Assembly (NCBI GenBank): GCA_964609965.1
Contig: CAZSTS010000028.1
Coordinates: forward strand, 1 to 27,995
Direction: 5' to 3'
DNA: 27,995 nt
DNA from: JAHJDR01 sp964609965
GTDB taxonomy: Bacteria; UBA10199; JADGCS01
Positions 8,684 to 16,267 of this stretch are shown here, in pieces. The position numbers were made by a program, and so were the translations under genes. The notes beneath the pieces were generated by a model. It had not been told where the DNA came from. It saw nothing but the letters and a program-made list of their open reading frames with translations, and did not search any database. How positions within the stretch are numbered: the first letter of the stretch is position 1; each line of letters opens with the position of its first letter.

Positions 8684-8712
8684 ATACTACGCCCAAATGA
8701 GCCTTTCGACAA
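8684..8712 (-). promoter_or_regulatory. Possible sigma70-type promoter, leaderless
   Basis: On the minus strand TTGTCG (8712-8707) and TAGTAT (8689-8684) are separated by exactly 17 bases. The -10-like box ends seven bases before ATG 8676, so transcription would start at or very near the A of the start codon. That fits the absence of a ribosome-binding site. The -35 match is only fair. Confidence 0.45.
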
Positions 8713-8730
8713 CCGAAAAAAACACTTTTC

Positions 8731-8746
8731 GTGTTCATTTGAACAC
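8731..8746. promoter_or_regulatory. Perfect palindrome, candidate operator
   Basis: GTGTTCA-TT-TGAACAC is a perfect 7-bp inverted repeat with a 2-bp centre, about 20 bp upstream of the proposed -35 box of the TIGR02147-type gene. An overlapping weaker repeat (aacac...gtgtt, 8721-8735) lies beside it. The position suits an activator or autoregulator; which protein binds it is not shown. Confidence 0.45.
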
Positions 8747-8838
8747 AGGCAGCGCTATATCTGCTTGTTTTTATTGATTATTTGAATTATTAGATTTGCT
8801 GCTTATCTGATTATTGAACACATTCCTGTTTTCACGTT

Positions 8839-8873
8839 GTGCGCAGCACGAAGAACGAAGCACTAAGCACGAT
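8839..8873. repeat. 7-bp-period intergenic repeat (GCACGAA type)
   Basis: Units gtgcgca, gcacgaa, gaacgaa, gcactaa, gcacgat sit immediately beyond the stop codon of the tautomerase gene (stop at 8877-8879). They lie between that gene and the upstream region of the TIGR02147-type gene. Confidence 0.8.
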
Positions 8874-8876
8874 CCC

Positions 8877-9221
8877 CTAAAACGTCTTCCCATTCCAGCC
8901 CCAGTCAGAAGCTGTTACATTTTCGAAATTGATGTACACACGCACTGGACTGATATTGAGAGAATCTTCGAGAAGCTTGCATAGGTCCTCTGAAATATTT
9001 CCGTTTATCTCAGGGTTTAAACCACCAATACTTTTGACCTCTACAAAGGCAGCTTCATTTTGAGAGGCAGACATGGTCATATCTGTTTTTTCGATTGTGG
9101 CCATGACATATTGTTCAGGCTTGCCAATACCTTTTACAATAACTTGAGAGAGAGATGATAAGAGTTCTTTCTTTTTAGATTCATCGATAGAAACATTTGT
9201 GTGGACTTTAATTAAAGGCAT
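8877..9221 (-). CDS. MIF / phenylpyruvate tautomerase family protein
   Basis: A 114-residue protein, the usual length for the macrophage migration inhibitory factor family. It has Met-Pro at the start (the catalytic amino-terminal Pro after Met removal), and the C-terminal VYINFENVTASDWGWNGKTF closely follows the MIF pattern YINY..M.A...GWN.STF. Bacterial members are probably keto-enol tautomerases; the natural substrate is unknown. The CxxC redox motif of animal MIF is absent. It starts at ATG 9221 with a GGAG site nine bases upstream, and lies 15 bp after the stop of the radical-SAM-like gene, so the two are probably co-transcribed. Confidence 0.9.
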   Translation of the reverse strand: MPLIKVHTNVSIDESKKKELLSSLSQVIVKGIGKPEQYVMATIEKTDMTMSASQNEAAFVEVKSIGGLNPEINGNISEDLCKLLEDSLNISPVRVYINFENVTASDWGWNGKTF

Positions 9222-9236
9222 AAAATTCTCCGGGAT

Positions 9237-10748
9237 TTATATCGATATCGACAACTGATTCAGCGTTGTTATCTTATCTAGCCGTGCCCAAACCTTCTCA
9301 AACAACTCAAATTTAAATCGATTCAAAGGTTTTTTACCATGAGGTGTGAGAGCATAAAGAACGCGGTCATTGAAAAGGTCATTGAGGAGTTCAAGACCAA
9401 TTTTGATTCGATCATCAATAGGCGTGAGCAAACCTCTAACCTTAAGGGCCTTTGCCACTGTCATGTCTTCTACAAACTGATCAACAGGCAAAGATTTGAT
9501 AAAATCAATAATACGCGATGTGATGTGCAAAGTATAAAGATCATCGCTCTTGCAAAAATCAGTGAGACTTGTCTCTGTTAAAACAGGGAGCCTTGCTACT
9601 ATTGAAAGTGTTTCTATTATATTCTCAAGAGACTCTGCAGAAAACCCATTAACCTGTGAGGTTTTGATTTTAAAATCAAGATCAGCTGCCACATTAATTA
9701 CTTCGCTGTATTTTTCTAGAGAATCTGTTGTGACTAAAGCCACATTGAGATGACTAAAGCCCGCCTTGCACATTAGCTGTAAAAGCTCGGGATCTAAACT
9801 CAAACACGAAACCCCTTTGAGAGCTACCAACTCCAAATCTTTGCCTTCATACTCATCTATGATTTTATGACAAAGCTCTCGCAAAAAATCTTTATCATAC
9901 GTTAAATCATCGTCCTCAAAACTAATCACCCTAAATCCTTGTTCATACCTAAGTTTGATCTCAGCCAAAACATCTTCAACAGTACGTTTGCGAAATTTGC
10001 GACCAAACACTTTGTGAGGAAAAGAAAAAGAACACCCACGCGATGTAAAAACCACAGCCATGGGTTTATCATCAAAACCATACCCCCCTACTTTGAAATC
10101 ACTTAAATCAGGAACTGGGATTTCTTGGATAGGGAAATTTTCTTGTTCGATGTTGATAAAATATTCACTCGCTTTTTGGAAACCCAAGTTTGGTATATGA
10201 GACCACTTGATCTTTGTATTGAGCCCTTTGAGTTTGAGAGCGCGCAGAAATTCTACCAAAGGTTTTTCACCTTCACCACAAATCACAAAATCAATATTTT
10301 GATCTGTTAAGAGCGACAAAGGATCTTGAGACACATGTGAACCACTCGCAACAACGGGAATGTTTCCGATTTTTTTGACAAGCGCTGCTGTGTGCAAAAC
10401 CTCACGATAAAAAAGAGAAAACAAACTCGAAATAACGATAACATCAGGGGCTTCTTTTTTGATCGCATCAATGATTTCTTTGTCCTTGGCCCCAAAATGA
10501 CAAAACTGCTGAACACCACAAAACGGACTGTTATCCTCATAAGGATAATACTCATTTAAATAAGCAAGTTCTTCAGGAAGTTTAGCCACGTGCTTTCCAC
10601 AACCATGGTGAAAATCAATTACCTTTACTTCAATCTCTGGATGATGTTTTTTTACAGCCGCTTTGAGGTAACAAAGATCAATAGGCTGAAACCTGTCGTC
10701 AACATCATCAAAATCTTGGAGAGGTGGTTGGATGAGTAAAACTTTCAC
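9237..10748 (-). CDS. B12-binding/radical-SAM-like protein lacking two cluster cysteines
   Basis: A 503-residue protein starting with GTG at 10748. The N-terminal third is a cobalamin-binding-like Rossmann domain (MKVLLIQPP, later VVASGSHVSQDP and DFVICGEGEKPLVEFL). A radical SAM-like barrel follows: VVFTSRGC at residues 232-239, then HKVFGRKFRKRTVEDVLAEI and VISFEDDDLTYD. In this family the text after SRGC should read as CxxxCxxC; here it is C239-SFSFPHK, so residues 243 and 246 are Phe and Lys and no 4Fe-4S-binding triad remains. Flanking motifs are intact and the frame is open, so this is either a protein that has lost radical chemistry, a damaged gene, or an in-frame sequence error. It is coupled to the tautomerase. 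Confidence 0.8.
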   Translation of the reverse strand: MKVLLIQPPLQDFDDVDDRFQPIDLCYLKAAVKKHHPEIEVKVIDFHHGCGKHVAKLPEELAYLNEYYPYEDNSPFCGVQQFCHFGAKDKEIIDAIKKEAPDVIVISSLFSLFYREVLHTAALVKKIGNIPVVASGSHVSQDPLSLLTDQNIDFVICGEGEKPLVEFLRALKLKGLNTKIKWSHIPNLGFQKASEYFINIEQENFPIQEIPVPDLSDFKVGGYGFDDKPMAVVFTSRGCSFSFPHKVFGRKFRKRTVEDVLAEIKLRYEQGFRVISFEDDDLTYDKDFLRELCHKIIDEYEGKDLELVALKGVSCLSLDPELLQLMCKAGFSHLNVALVTTDSLEKYSEVINVAADLDFKIKTSQVNGFSAESLENIIETLSIVARLPVLTETSLTDFCKSDDLYTLHITSRIIDFIKSLPVDQFVEDMTVAKALKVRGLLTPIDDRIKIGLELLNDLFNDRVLYALTPHGKKPLNRFKFELFEKVWARLDKITTLNQLSISI

Positions 10749-10777
10749 GCCAAGCTAAATAGCTGAACAAGAGAGCA

Positions 10778-10811
10778 TTGAAAAGAATATTATTTACTAA
10801 ATAATTTCAAT
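10778..10811. promoter_or_regulatory. AT-rich palindrome between divergent genes
   Basis: ATTATTT-ACT-AAATAAT (10789-10805) is a perfect inverted repeat, extended outward by attgaaa (10778) and tttcaat (10811). It lies midway between the divergent radical-SAM-like gene and the first TPR gene, so it could be an operator or a bidirectional terminator-like hairpin. Confidence 0.35.
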
Positions 10812-10849
10812 GGGTTATAAAATCACCTCATTAGCACGAAACTTTTCAT

Positions 10850-10865
10850 CTTATCCTTCGATAAG
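10850..10865 (+). promoter_or_regulatory. Small hairpin in the 5' leader of the first TPR gene
   Basis: CTTATC-CTTC-GATAAG is a 6-bp stem with a four-base loop ending nine bases before ATG 10875, where a ribosome-binding site would normally lie. It could influence translation; no stronger claim can be made. Confidence 0.3.
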
Positions 10866-10874
10866 AAAAGCATT

Positions 10875-12470
10875 ATGGGTGCAGTAAACTTTACAAGTCC
10901 AATGGGATGCAATCCTACTACTACAGTTCTATCTCTTGCTAGAATGACACGGGACATCTTTGTCTCCCCACAATTACTGATCGAAGCAGGAATAATAACC
11001 AAAGAACCCAAACCAGCCGCTCAAGCCTCAAGACAAACTCGCGAAACTCCAGATTGGGTTCAACAACCCCATGCAGCCAAAGCTGCCCTTGATGATCTTA
11101 GACGAGGAAACGCTACACGCCAGCGACCCGGTGGAGGAGTTGAAAGAGACGAAGCCCCTCGTCCACAACATGACAGGTATCGCCTAGTCACTCAAGACGA
11201 TCAAAGAGGAGGCCCTGGAAGAGCGGGTGGAACAAGTGCGAGAGCTCAAGCAACCGAAGCACTAAGCATGTTAGGAATTCCTTTATCAGATCGCAGACTC
11301 GCAGAATGGGCACCAGAACTTGAAAGACATGAAATACATCTTGTACAATTATATCAACACGAACAATACCAAGATGCCATTGATTATCTTTTTCCTATTT
11401 GGAGAGATATTCAAGATAGGTTTGAGCACCAGAGCCTTCCTGAGGCCATCATATTTTCTATGTTAGCCTACCCTTACTTTCAACTAAACACGCCCACGTC
11501 AAGAGCAACAGGCACTAGATTTTATGAAGATGCCTTTACCATATTAAATCGCCATTATGACCCTTCGAGTTTTGTTCATTGTAATCTCCATCTCAACTTT
11601 GCCACATACTATGCTAATGTAGGAATGTTTAGAGAAGCTCAGGATGCCTTACAACGAGCTCAGCCATGCTGGGAAAGATGTTCTGATCCAGCTCAATTAA
11701 GAAGATTTCGTGCTTTATTAACTCAAGTCCTCAATCGTTTTGTCGAAGCTGGAAACGCCGACCTGTTTAAGCGTTGGGCACCAAGTGAAATTAAGTTAAT
11801 GAGAAGAATCCATGGTGCAGGATCAATGGAATTTATAGAATCGCGTATCAGCACTGCAAAAAGATTTGTTAGATTAGGTCAACATAGCGCCGCTAGCGAA
11901 CTCTTCACCCAAACCATCCATTTATTAAGAGATATTGGAACAATAAAGCCTAAACTAGCTTTTACTGTTTTGCCTAGACTTCACACATATTTCTTTGACA
12001 ATGATCTGTATGGTTTAGCTACCCTAAGCATAGAACTTCAATTAATGATTACCATTCGTACTGAGACAGCCGGTGAACACAGCCCTTTACTCATACCTCT
12101 ATTTCAGGGTCTCGCAGCTGCTCAAAGACACCTCAGAGACAATGCAATGGCCATAGCTAATATGATAAACGCAAAAACTATCACACGCATCCACTATGGA
12201 GAGTCCAGTGATGAACATATCCAGGCCACAAAAGAACTCGCTGCGTTTTGCAGATCAGTTGGTGAATTAAGACAAGCTCAAGAATTTTCATTTGAAGCAG
12301 CTCGGCTTGGAGAGCCTCAAACCACAACCCCTGCAAGAGCAACCTCAACCCCTGTAAGAGCCCCAGCACCTGTAAGACCATCAGGCGACGCAGCGGTCTT
12401 AGGCACTCAAGACGGCTGGATTGCTAGACTCGTTGAAGAATCACCTATTGCTGATGAGGATAATAATTAA
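10875..12470 (+). CDS. TPR-repeat protein of unknown function
   Basis: A 531-residue protein without signal peptide or membrane segment. The N-terminal 130 residues are Arg/Gly/Pro-rich and look disordered. From about residue 145 to 490 it is alpha-helical with TPR-like repeats, for example NFATYYANVGMFREAQDALQ, TAKRFVRLGQHSAASELFTQ and ATKELAAFCRSVGELRQAQE. The C-terminus has a short repeat, ATSTPVRAPAPVRP-like, then an acidic tail. TPR arrays bind proteins; the partner is not evident. The next gene encodes a second TPR protein of similar layout, suggesting an ancient duplication or a pair acting together. It starts at ATG 10875 after a small leader hairpin; the ribosome-binding site is weak. 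Confidence 0.75.
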   Translation: MGAVNFTSPMGCNPTTTVLSLARMTRDIFVSPQLLIEAGIITKEPKPAAQASRQTRETPDWVQQPHAAKAALDDLRRGNATRQRPGGGVERDEAPRPQHDRYRLVTQDDQRGGPGRAGGTSARAQATEALSMLGIPLSDRRLAEWAPELERHEIHLVQLYQHEQYQDAIDYLFPIWRDIQDRFEHQSLPEAIIFSMLAYPYFQLNTPTSRATGTRFYEDAFTILNRHYDPSSFVHCNLHLNFATYYANVGMFREAQDALQRAQPCWERCSDPAQLRRFRALLTQVLNRFVEAGNADLFKRWAPSEIKLMRRIHGAGSMEFIESRISTAKRFVRLGQHSAASELFTQTIHLLRDIGTIKPKLAFTVLPRLHTYFFDNDLYGLATLSIELQLMITIRTETAGEHSPLLIPLFQGLAAAQRHLRDNAMAIANMINAKTITRIHYGESSDEHIQATKELAAFCRSVGELRQAQEFSFEAARLGEPQTTTPARATSTPVRAPAPVRPSGDAAVLGTQDGWIARLVEESPIADEDNN

Positions 12471-12480
12471 TCCCCCCTTT

Positions 12481-12529
12481 CCTTCGACCTTCGACCTTCG
12501 ACCTTCGACCTTTAACCTTTAACCTTAGA
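12481..12529. repeat. 7-bp-period intergenic repeat (CCTTCGA type)
   Basis: Seven contiguous heptamers: ccttcga four times, cctttaa twice, ccttaga once. It starts 10 bp after the stop of the first TPR gene. On the minus strand the core GGTCGAAGG also appears, with 8-bp spacing, in the array at 14119-14190. Confidence 0.9.
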
Positions 12530-12540
12530 CTAAAACACCC

Positions 12541-12574
12541 GTGTCCTCAAGGACACTAAAACCAGGGGTTTCCC
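12541..12574. repeat. Hairpin followed by GGGGTTTCCC
   Basis: GTGTCC-TCAA-GGACAC (12541-12556) is a perfect 6-bp stem with a tetraloop, followed after eight bases by GGGGTTTCCC (12565-12574). The same decamer follows another hairpin at 27979-27988. There is no T-run, so it is a poor terminator candidate. Confidence 0.4.
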
Positions 12575-12666
12575 GCAACATATCTTTCAAATCTTCGAAA
12601 ACCAATCTACAAAAACAACCCACCCTCCTTCGCTGAAGCTATGGAGGGCAAGCGATCCACGAAACA

Positions 12667-14106
12667 ATGACCGTACCATTAGCCACATATGCACCAGGGC
12701 ATGCCCCTGTTACTCAATTTTTGGGAATACAAACCACAACACTAAACCCTGGTTTTGTAGCTGAAAATATCTGTGATATTCTTCCCCCGACTGTCATGAG
12801 TCACTATCAAGAAAGAGCAGCACAAGGCACGGAAACAGTACCACCTGGAGATGTCGTCGCACGTAGGGCATTAGAAAATAGAAGACAGCTTTTAGAAGGA
12901 CCTATGGAATTAAGAGCTGTAAAAGCATCTCCCCCTGTTTATAAAACAATTAAACCCATAGTGGAAATAGGTGCTGCTTCAGATGAGGATCCATCAACAC
13001 GCATCTTTACCAATGACAGCAGATCACTCTCAGAAGAAGAAACAGAACAATGGAATAGAGAATACAAGGCAATCAAATTATACTTCAAAAGGATGCTCTC
13101 TTTAGGCCTTCTTAAACAAGCTGAAACAGCACTTATAAACACTCTCGAAGGTGTAATGGAATGCTATGGAGACAACACAGAGCCAATGGCCTACATGTTC
13201 CTACTCATGTCTGAGCTTCGTATTACACAGGGAAAATATGAAGATGCAGAGACTAATATAACAAGAGCTTTGGACATTGTTGAAGAGCTGGAAGGAAAAG
13301 AAAGTAACCTCTATATTTTATTTTGTTTTACTCAAGGAGGAAGTTATTTACACGCAGGTGTATTTTCCAATGCTGACATTTATTTTAAAAGAGGTCTTGA
13401 AATTGGAACCAGCATAACTGGAGATGGCACTGTCTTTGTAATATCGATATTTGTTAGCGGCTTTTTATATATGGCCCTAAAATTAAATAACATAGCTTAT
13501 TTCAAAACATGGCAAAATCAATATACTAACCTCGTAATAGAAATATATGGAGAGAACTCTACAAACACAGCCAGCACTTGCATTGCAGCTGCTCATTTTT
13601 GTTTTCAGTTCGATCTAGAAGCTCTAGCCACAGAATATATCGAAAAAGCCATCGCAATCTATACAAAAGCTACTGAATCTGACGCAGCCGAGATCTTTGA
13701 TCGACTCGTTGAAATAGGCGAAGGAGCCATAAGTAATGACGATCATGAACTCGCAAAAAAAGCGTATGAAGCTTATATAAAAGTAGCTGATAGAATTCCA
13801 AAAAGCCAAGGTGACAAACATAAACTTGCAGCCTTACAAGAACTCGCCACACTTAATACCAGGTTAAATGACAGACCAGCAGCCATAAATAATATTTTAG
13901 AGGCTCTTCATTTAGTAAAAAAGACTAAAGGGGAAGACAGTGACTTGTATGTTTCTCTTCTTAAGGATCTTATAGAAGCTTACGAACAAACAAATAACCA
14001 TCAAGCTAAAGCTATCGCTCAAGGAGAGCTAGATAGGATTTTGAATGAAAAAGCTGTAATAGCAGCAGGTGAAATGTTTAGAAGTGGCCCAACTGGTGAA
14101 GCGTAA
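12667..14106 (+). CDS. TPR-repeat protein (kinesin-light-chain-like repeats), unknown function
   Basis: A 479-residue soluble protein. About 115 residues of less ordered sequence precede TPR repeats running from about 130 to 465, with typical units such as MSELRITQGKYEDAETNITRAL, LVEIGEGAISNDDHELAKKAYE and ELATLNTRLNDRPAAINNILEAL. The period of about 42 residues resembles the TPR_12 / kinesin-light-chain type. There is no catalytic domain, signal peptide or membrane helix. Together with the preceding TPR gene it forms a same-strand pair separated by 196 bp of repeat-containing DNA. A scaffold or protein-interaction role is inferred from the fold only. The start at ATG 12667 lacks a well-spaced Shine-Dalgarno sequence (a GGAGGG is about 20 bases upstream). 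Confidence 0.78.
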   Translation: MTVPLATYAPGHAPVTQFLGIQTTTLNPGFVAENICDILPPTVMSHYQERAAQGTETVPPGDVVARRALENRRQLLEGPMELRAVKASPPVYKTIKPIVEIGAASDEDPSTRIFTNDSRSLSEEETEQWNREYKAIKLYFKRMLSLGLLKQAETALINTLEGVMECYGDNTEPMAYMFLLMSELRITQGKYEDAETNITRALDIVEELEGKESNLYILFCFTQGGSYLHAGVFSNADIYFKRGLEIGTSITGDGTVFVISIFVSGFLYMALKLNNIAYFKTWQNQYTNLVIEIYGENSTNTASTCIAAAHFCFQFDLEALATEYIEKAIAIYTKATESDAAEIFDRLVEIGEGAISNDDHELAKKAYEAYIKVADRIPKSQGDKHKLAALQELATLNTRLNDRPAAINNILEALHLVKKTKGEDSDLYVSLLKDLIEAYEQTNNHQAKAIAQGELDRILNEKAVIAAGEMFRSGPTGEA

Positions 14107-14118
14107 CCTCCCCCCTGT

Positions 14119-14190
14119 CCTGTAACCCTGTGACCCTGTGACCCTTCGACCCTTCGACCCCACGACCCCACGACCCCACGAACCTGCGCC
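14119..14190. repeat. 8-bp-period intergenic repeat, nine units
   Basis: Units in order: cctgtaac, cctgtgac twice, ccttcgac twice, cccacgac twice, cccacgaa, cctgcgcc. Neighbouring units are identical in pairs and change stepwise along the array, as expected from local duplication. The array begins 12 bp after the stop of the second TPR gene. Confidence 0.92.
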
Positions 14191-14244
14191 CCCACACAAT
14201 CCTTTACAAAACCCACTAATATATATAGGAAAACACCGTTTCTA

Positions 14245-14261
14245 AATTGATTAAATCAATT
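14245..14261. promoter_or_regulatory. Perfect 8-bp inverted repeat upstream of dcd
   Basis: AATTGATT-A-AATCAATT lies 67 bp before the dcd start. It could be an operator or a small hairpin; no T-run follows and no -35/-10 pair is convincing nearby. Confidence 0.35.
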
Positions 14262-14293
14262 CAGCCATCATCTTCACATTCAGCATATGCTTT

Positions 14294-14321
14294 GCTGATA
14301 GTTGACAGTTGATAGCCGAAA
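14294..14321. repeat. 7-bp-period repeat next to the dcd start
   Basis: Units gctgata, gttgaca, gttgata, gccgaaa end seven bases before ATG 14329. They contain an upstream in-frame ATG-initiated extension that I reject as the dcd start because it would translate the repeat. Confidence 0.65.
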
Positions 14322-14328
14322 GAAAATT

Positions 14329-14832
14329 ATGAGTGTTATAGCCCAAAGCGAGCTCAAAAAGCTCATCAAAGAAGGTGTAATTAAGATTGATCCTTTAAAT
14401 GAAGAACTCATTGGCCCAGCCTCAGTGGATCTTCATGTTGGCAATAAGTTTATTATCTATAAAAAAGCCCGAGATATTTTCCATGTTACAGATGAAGCTA
14501 ACTTTAAAGACATTACCGAAGAAATCATTGTAGACAATCACTTTGTCCTCATGCCCGGTGAATCTGTCTTAGCTCTGACAAAAGAAAAAATCACATTGCC
14601 CGATAATGTCTGTGGTCGTCTCGAAGGTCGAAGCCGGTTTGCCAGATTAGGCCTTTTAGTCCACATCACTGCAAGCTTCATGCAACCAGGAATTAGCAAC
14701 CATCAGATTTTAGAAATGTACAACGCCAGTCAGTTCCCATTGGCTATTTATCCTGGAACTAGAATCTGCCAGTTTGTTTTTGAACACACTGAAGGTGAAG
14801 GACATTATCAAGGTCGGTTTGTTGATCAATAA
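14329..14832 (+). CDS. dcd: dCTP deaminase
   Basis: A 167-residue protein beginning MSVIAQSELKKLIKEG. Family motifs are present in order: GPASVDLHVGNKF (residues 29-41), the LEGRSRFARLGLLVHIT signature (98-114), FMQPGISNHQILEMYN with the probable catalytic Glu129, and YPGTRICQFVF (141-151). The enzyme converts dCTP to dUTP, feeding thymidylate synthesis. It is shorter than E. coli Dcd (193 residues) and could instead be bifunctional or a dUTPase-like relative; the motif set favours dCTP deaminase. The upstream in-frame ATG at 14302 is rejected because those codons overlap the heptamer repeat. The cytosine deaminase gene follows after 16 bp, so the two are probably one transcript. Confidence 0.9.
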   Translation: MSVIAQSELKKLIKEGVIKIDPLNEELIGPASVDLHVGNKFIIYKKARDIFHVTDEANFKDITEEIIVDNHFVLMPGESVLALTKEKITLPDNVCGRLEGRSRFARLGLLVHITASFMQPGISNHQILEMYNASQFPLAIYPGTRICQFVFEHTEGEGHYQGRFVDQ

Positions 14833-14848
14833 CTAAAAGGAGACACAA

Positions 14849-15289
14849 ATGAATGCTTTCATGACTGCGGCATACGAGGAAGCAAAAAAAGGGTTTGAAG
14901 AAGGTGGTATACCTATTGGTGCGGTCATTGTTAACAATAACGAAGTCATTGGACGAGGACACAACCAAAGAGTCCAAAAAGGCTCTTCGATTCTCCATGC
15001 AGAGATGGATGCCTTAGAAAAAGCTGGCAGACAACCTGCCTCAGTTTATAAAAATTGCACGCTCTACACAACGTTGTCTCCTTGTTCTATGTGTTCTGGT
15101 GCTATTTTGCTCTATGGCATTCCACGCATTGTTATTGGCGAAAACAAAACATTCATGGGTGAAGAAAATTGGCTTAAAAGCAATGGGGTTGAGGTCACTG
15201 TTATAAATGACGAACGATGCATCAACCTCATGAATGAATTTATCGAAAAAAACCCTAAACTCTGGATGGAAGATATTGGAGAAGACTAA
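14849..15289 (+). CDS. Cytosine deaminase, yeast FCY1 type
   Basis: A 146-residue zinc-dependent deaminase. Zinc ligands and catalytic Glu are visible: H50-A-E52 and P78-C79-SM-C82. Beyond the motif shared with tRNA adenosine deaminase (TadA) it closely follows yeast cytosine deaminase as I recall it: GRGHNxRxQKGS, LYTTLSPCxMCxGAI, YGIPRxVxGEN, DERC and the C-terminal W-x-EDIGE. The likely reaction is cytosine to uracil. A strong AAGGAG site lies seven bases before ATG 14849. The neighbours dcd, a nucleoside phosphorylase and a phosphoribosyltransferase-like protein support a pyrimidine salvage role. The usual bacterial cytosine deaminase (CodA) is an unrelated amidohydrolase, so this type is a less common bacterial choice. 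Confidence 0.88.
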   Translation: MNAFMTAAYEEAKKGFEEGGIPIGAVIVNNNEVIGRGHNQRVQKGSSILHAEMDALEKAGRQPASVYKNCTLYTTLSPCSMCSGAILLYGIPRIVIGENKTFMGEENWLKSNGVEVTVINDERCINLMNEFIEKNPKLWMEDIGED

Positions 15290-15295
15290 TTTATC

Positions 15296-16267
15296 ATGAA
15301 CTACCTAGGCAAACACACAACCATTGCTTATCTTAGCAAATCGGAATGGAGCCAAATTTCTTATTTAAAAGACAACAATGGCGCCCTTCCCCCTTTTGTC
15401 ATAGCCATGGGAGATGCCAGACGATTGGAACTTGCCTGTGAGGTCCTCGGTTTAAAAGATGTTGTGAGACTCCATGAAGAAGGCGAAAGGCTTTTGGGTC
15501 TTAAAGGAAAAGGACGCATAGACATTATCATTGGCACTTATGAACAAGATGGGAAATCCTTTCCCCTCACTCTTGTTGAAACTCAAATGGGCATGCCTGC
15601 CACAGAAATCAATTTACGAGAAGTCTGTTCTCACGTGAGCCTTTCTTATAAACTCAAAAACAAAACCATCAGTACAGACAGCATATATCTTCTTCGTGTT
15701 GGCACAGCTGGCGGCATCAACAACCCTGCTTCTCCTGAGACGAATTTGAAAGTTGGCGACATAGTGAACGCGACCTTTGGCCTTGGCTGGTCAGGCACAT
15801 TATTTGAATCTTTGGCAGGGCTTGATTTTTCGTCTCAGGATCTCATGAAAAAGTTCAGAGATAAATGGAAAACCCTAGGCCACGGCTTTACAGAGGACCA
15901 AAAATATCCTGTAGGAAAGTCTTCTGAAAAACTTGTTCAAGTCATTAATCAAGCTGCAACTGAATTAAATATTAATTGTATCGAAGGTGGTAATTTTAGC
16001 AAAGACTCTCTTTACGGTGAAATGGATGAAGAGATGTTTATTGAGCTTTGCAAAAAATACGGAGTGAGAAGCACTGAGATGGAGCAAATGGCTGTGCTCA
16101 AACTCACAAGCGACTTTAAATCACAAGACACCCAGCTCAATACTGGGCTTATCTCAGGTGTTATAGGAACAATCCCTGGTGAATCCTTTGCTAAAGAATA
16201 CGAGCATGTTGAAAGAGACACGCTTAAAGTAGCCGCCAGGGCACTATGGAAGGTAGCATACAAATGA
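15296..16267 (+). CDS. Nucleoside phosphorylase, probably uridine/purine phosphorylase family
   Basis: A 323-residue member of the PNP/UDP phosphorylase superfamily. Visible motifs: FVIAMGDARRLELA (phosphate-site region), LVETQMGMPATEINLREV, LLRVGTAGGINNP (the GTxGG motif), and near the C-terminus STEMEQMAVLKL, where the EME segment normally contacts the ribose. The enzyme splits a nucleoside with phosphate into base and ribose-1-phosphate. The neighbouring cytosine deaminase and phosphoribosyltransferase-like gene make uridine the favoured substrate, but purine nucleosides cannot be excluded. It starts six bases after the deaminase stop and its stop overlaps the next start by ATGA, so it sits inside an operon. 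Confidence 0.85.
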   Translation: MNYLGKHTTIAYLSKSEWSQISYLKDNNGALPPFVIAMGDARRLELACEVLGLKDVVRLHEEGERLLGLKGKGRIDIIIGTYEQDGKSFPLTLVETQMGMPATEINLREVCSHVSLSYKLKNKTISTDSIYLLRVGTAGGINNPASPETNLKVGDIVNATFGLGWSGTLFESLAGLDFSSQDLMKKFRDKWKTLGHGFTEDQKYPVGKSSEKLVQVINQAATELNINCIEGGNFSKDSLYGEMDEEMFIELCKKYGVRSTEMEQMAVLKLTSDFKSQDTQLNTGLISGVIGTIPGESFAKEYEHVERDTLKVAARALWKVAYK

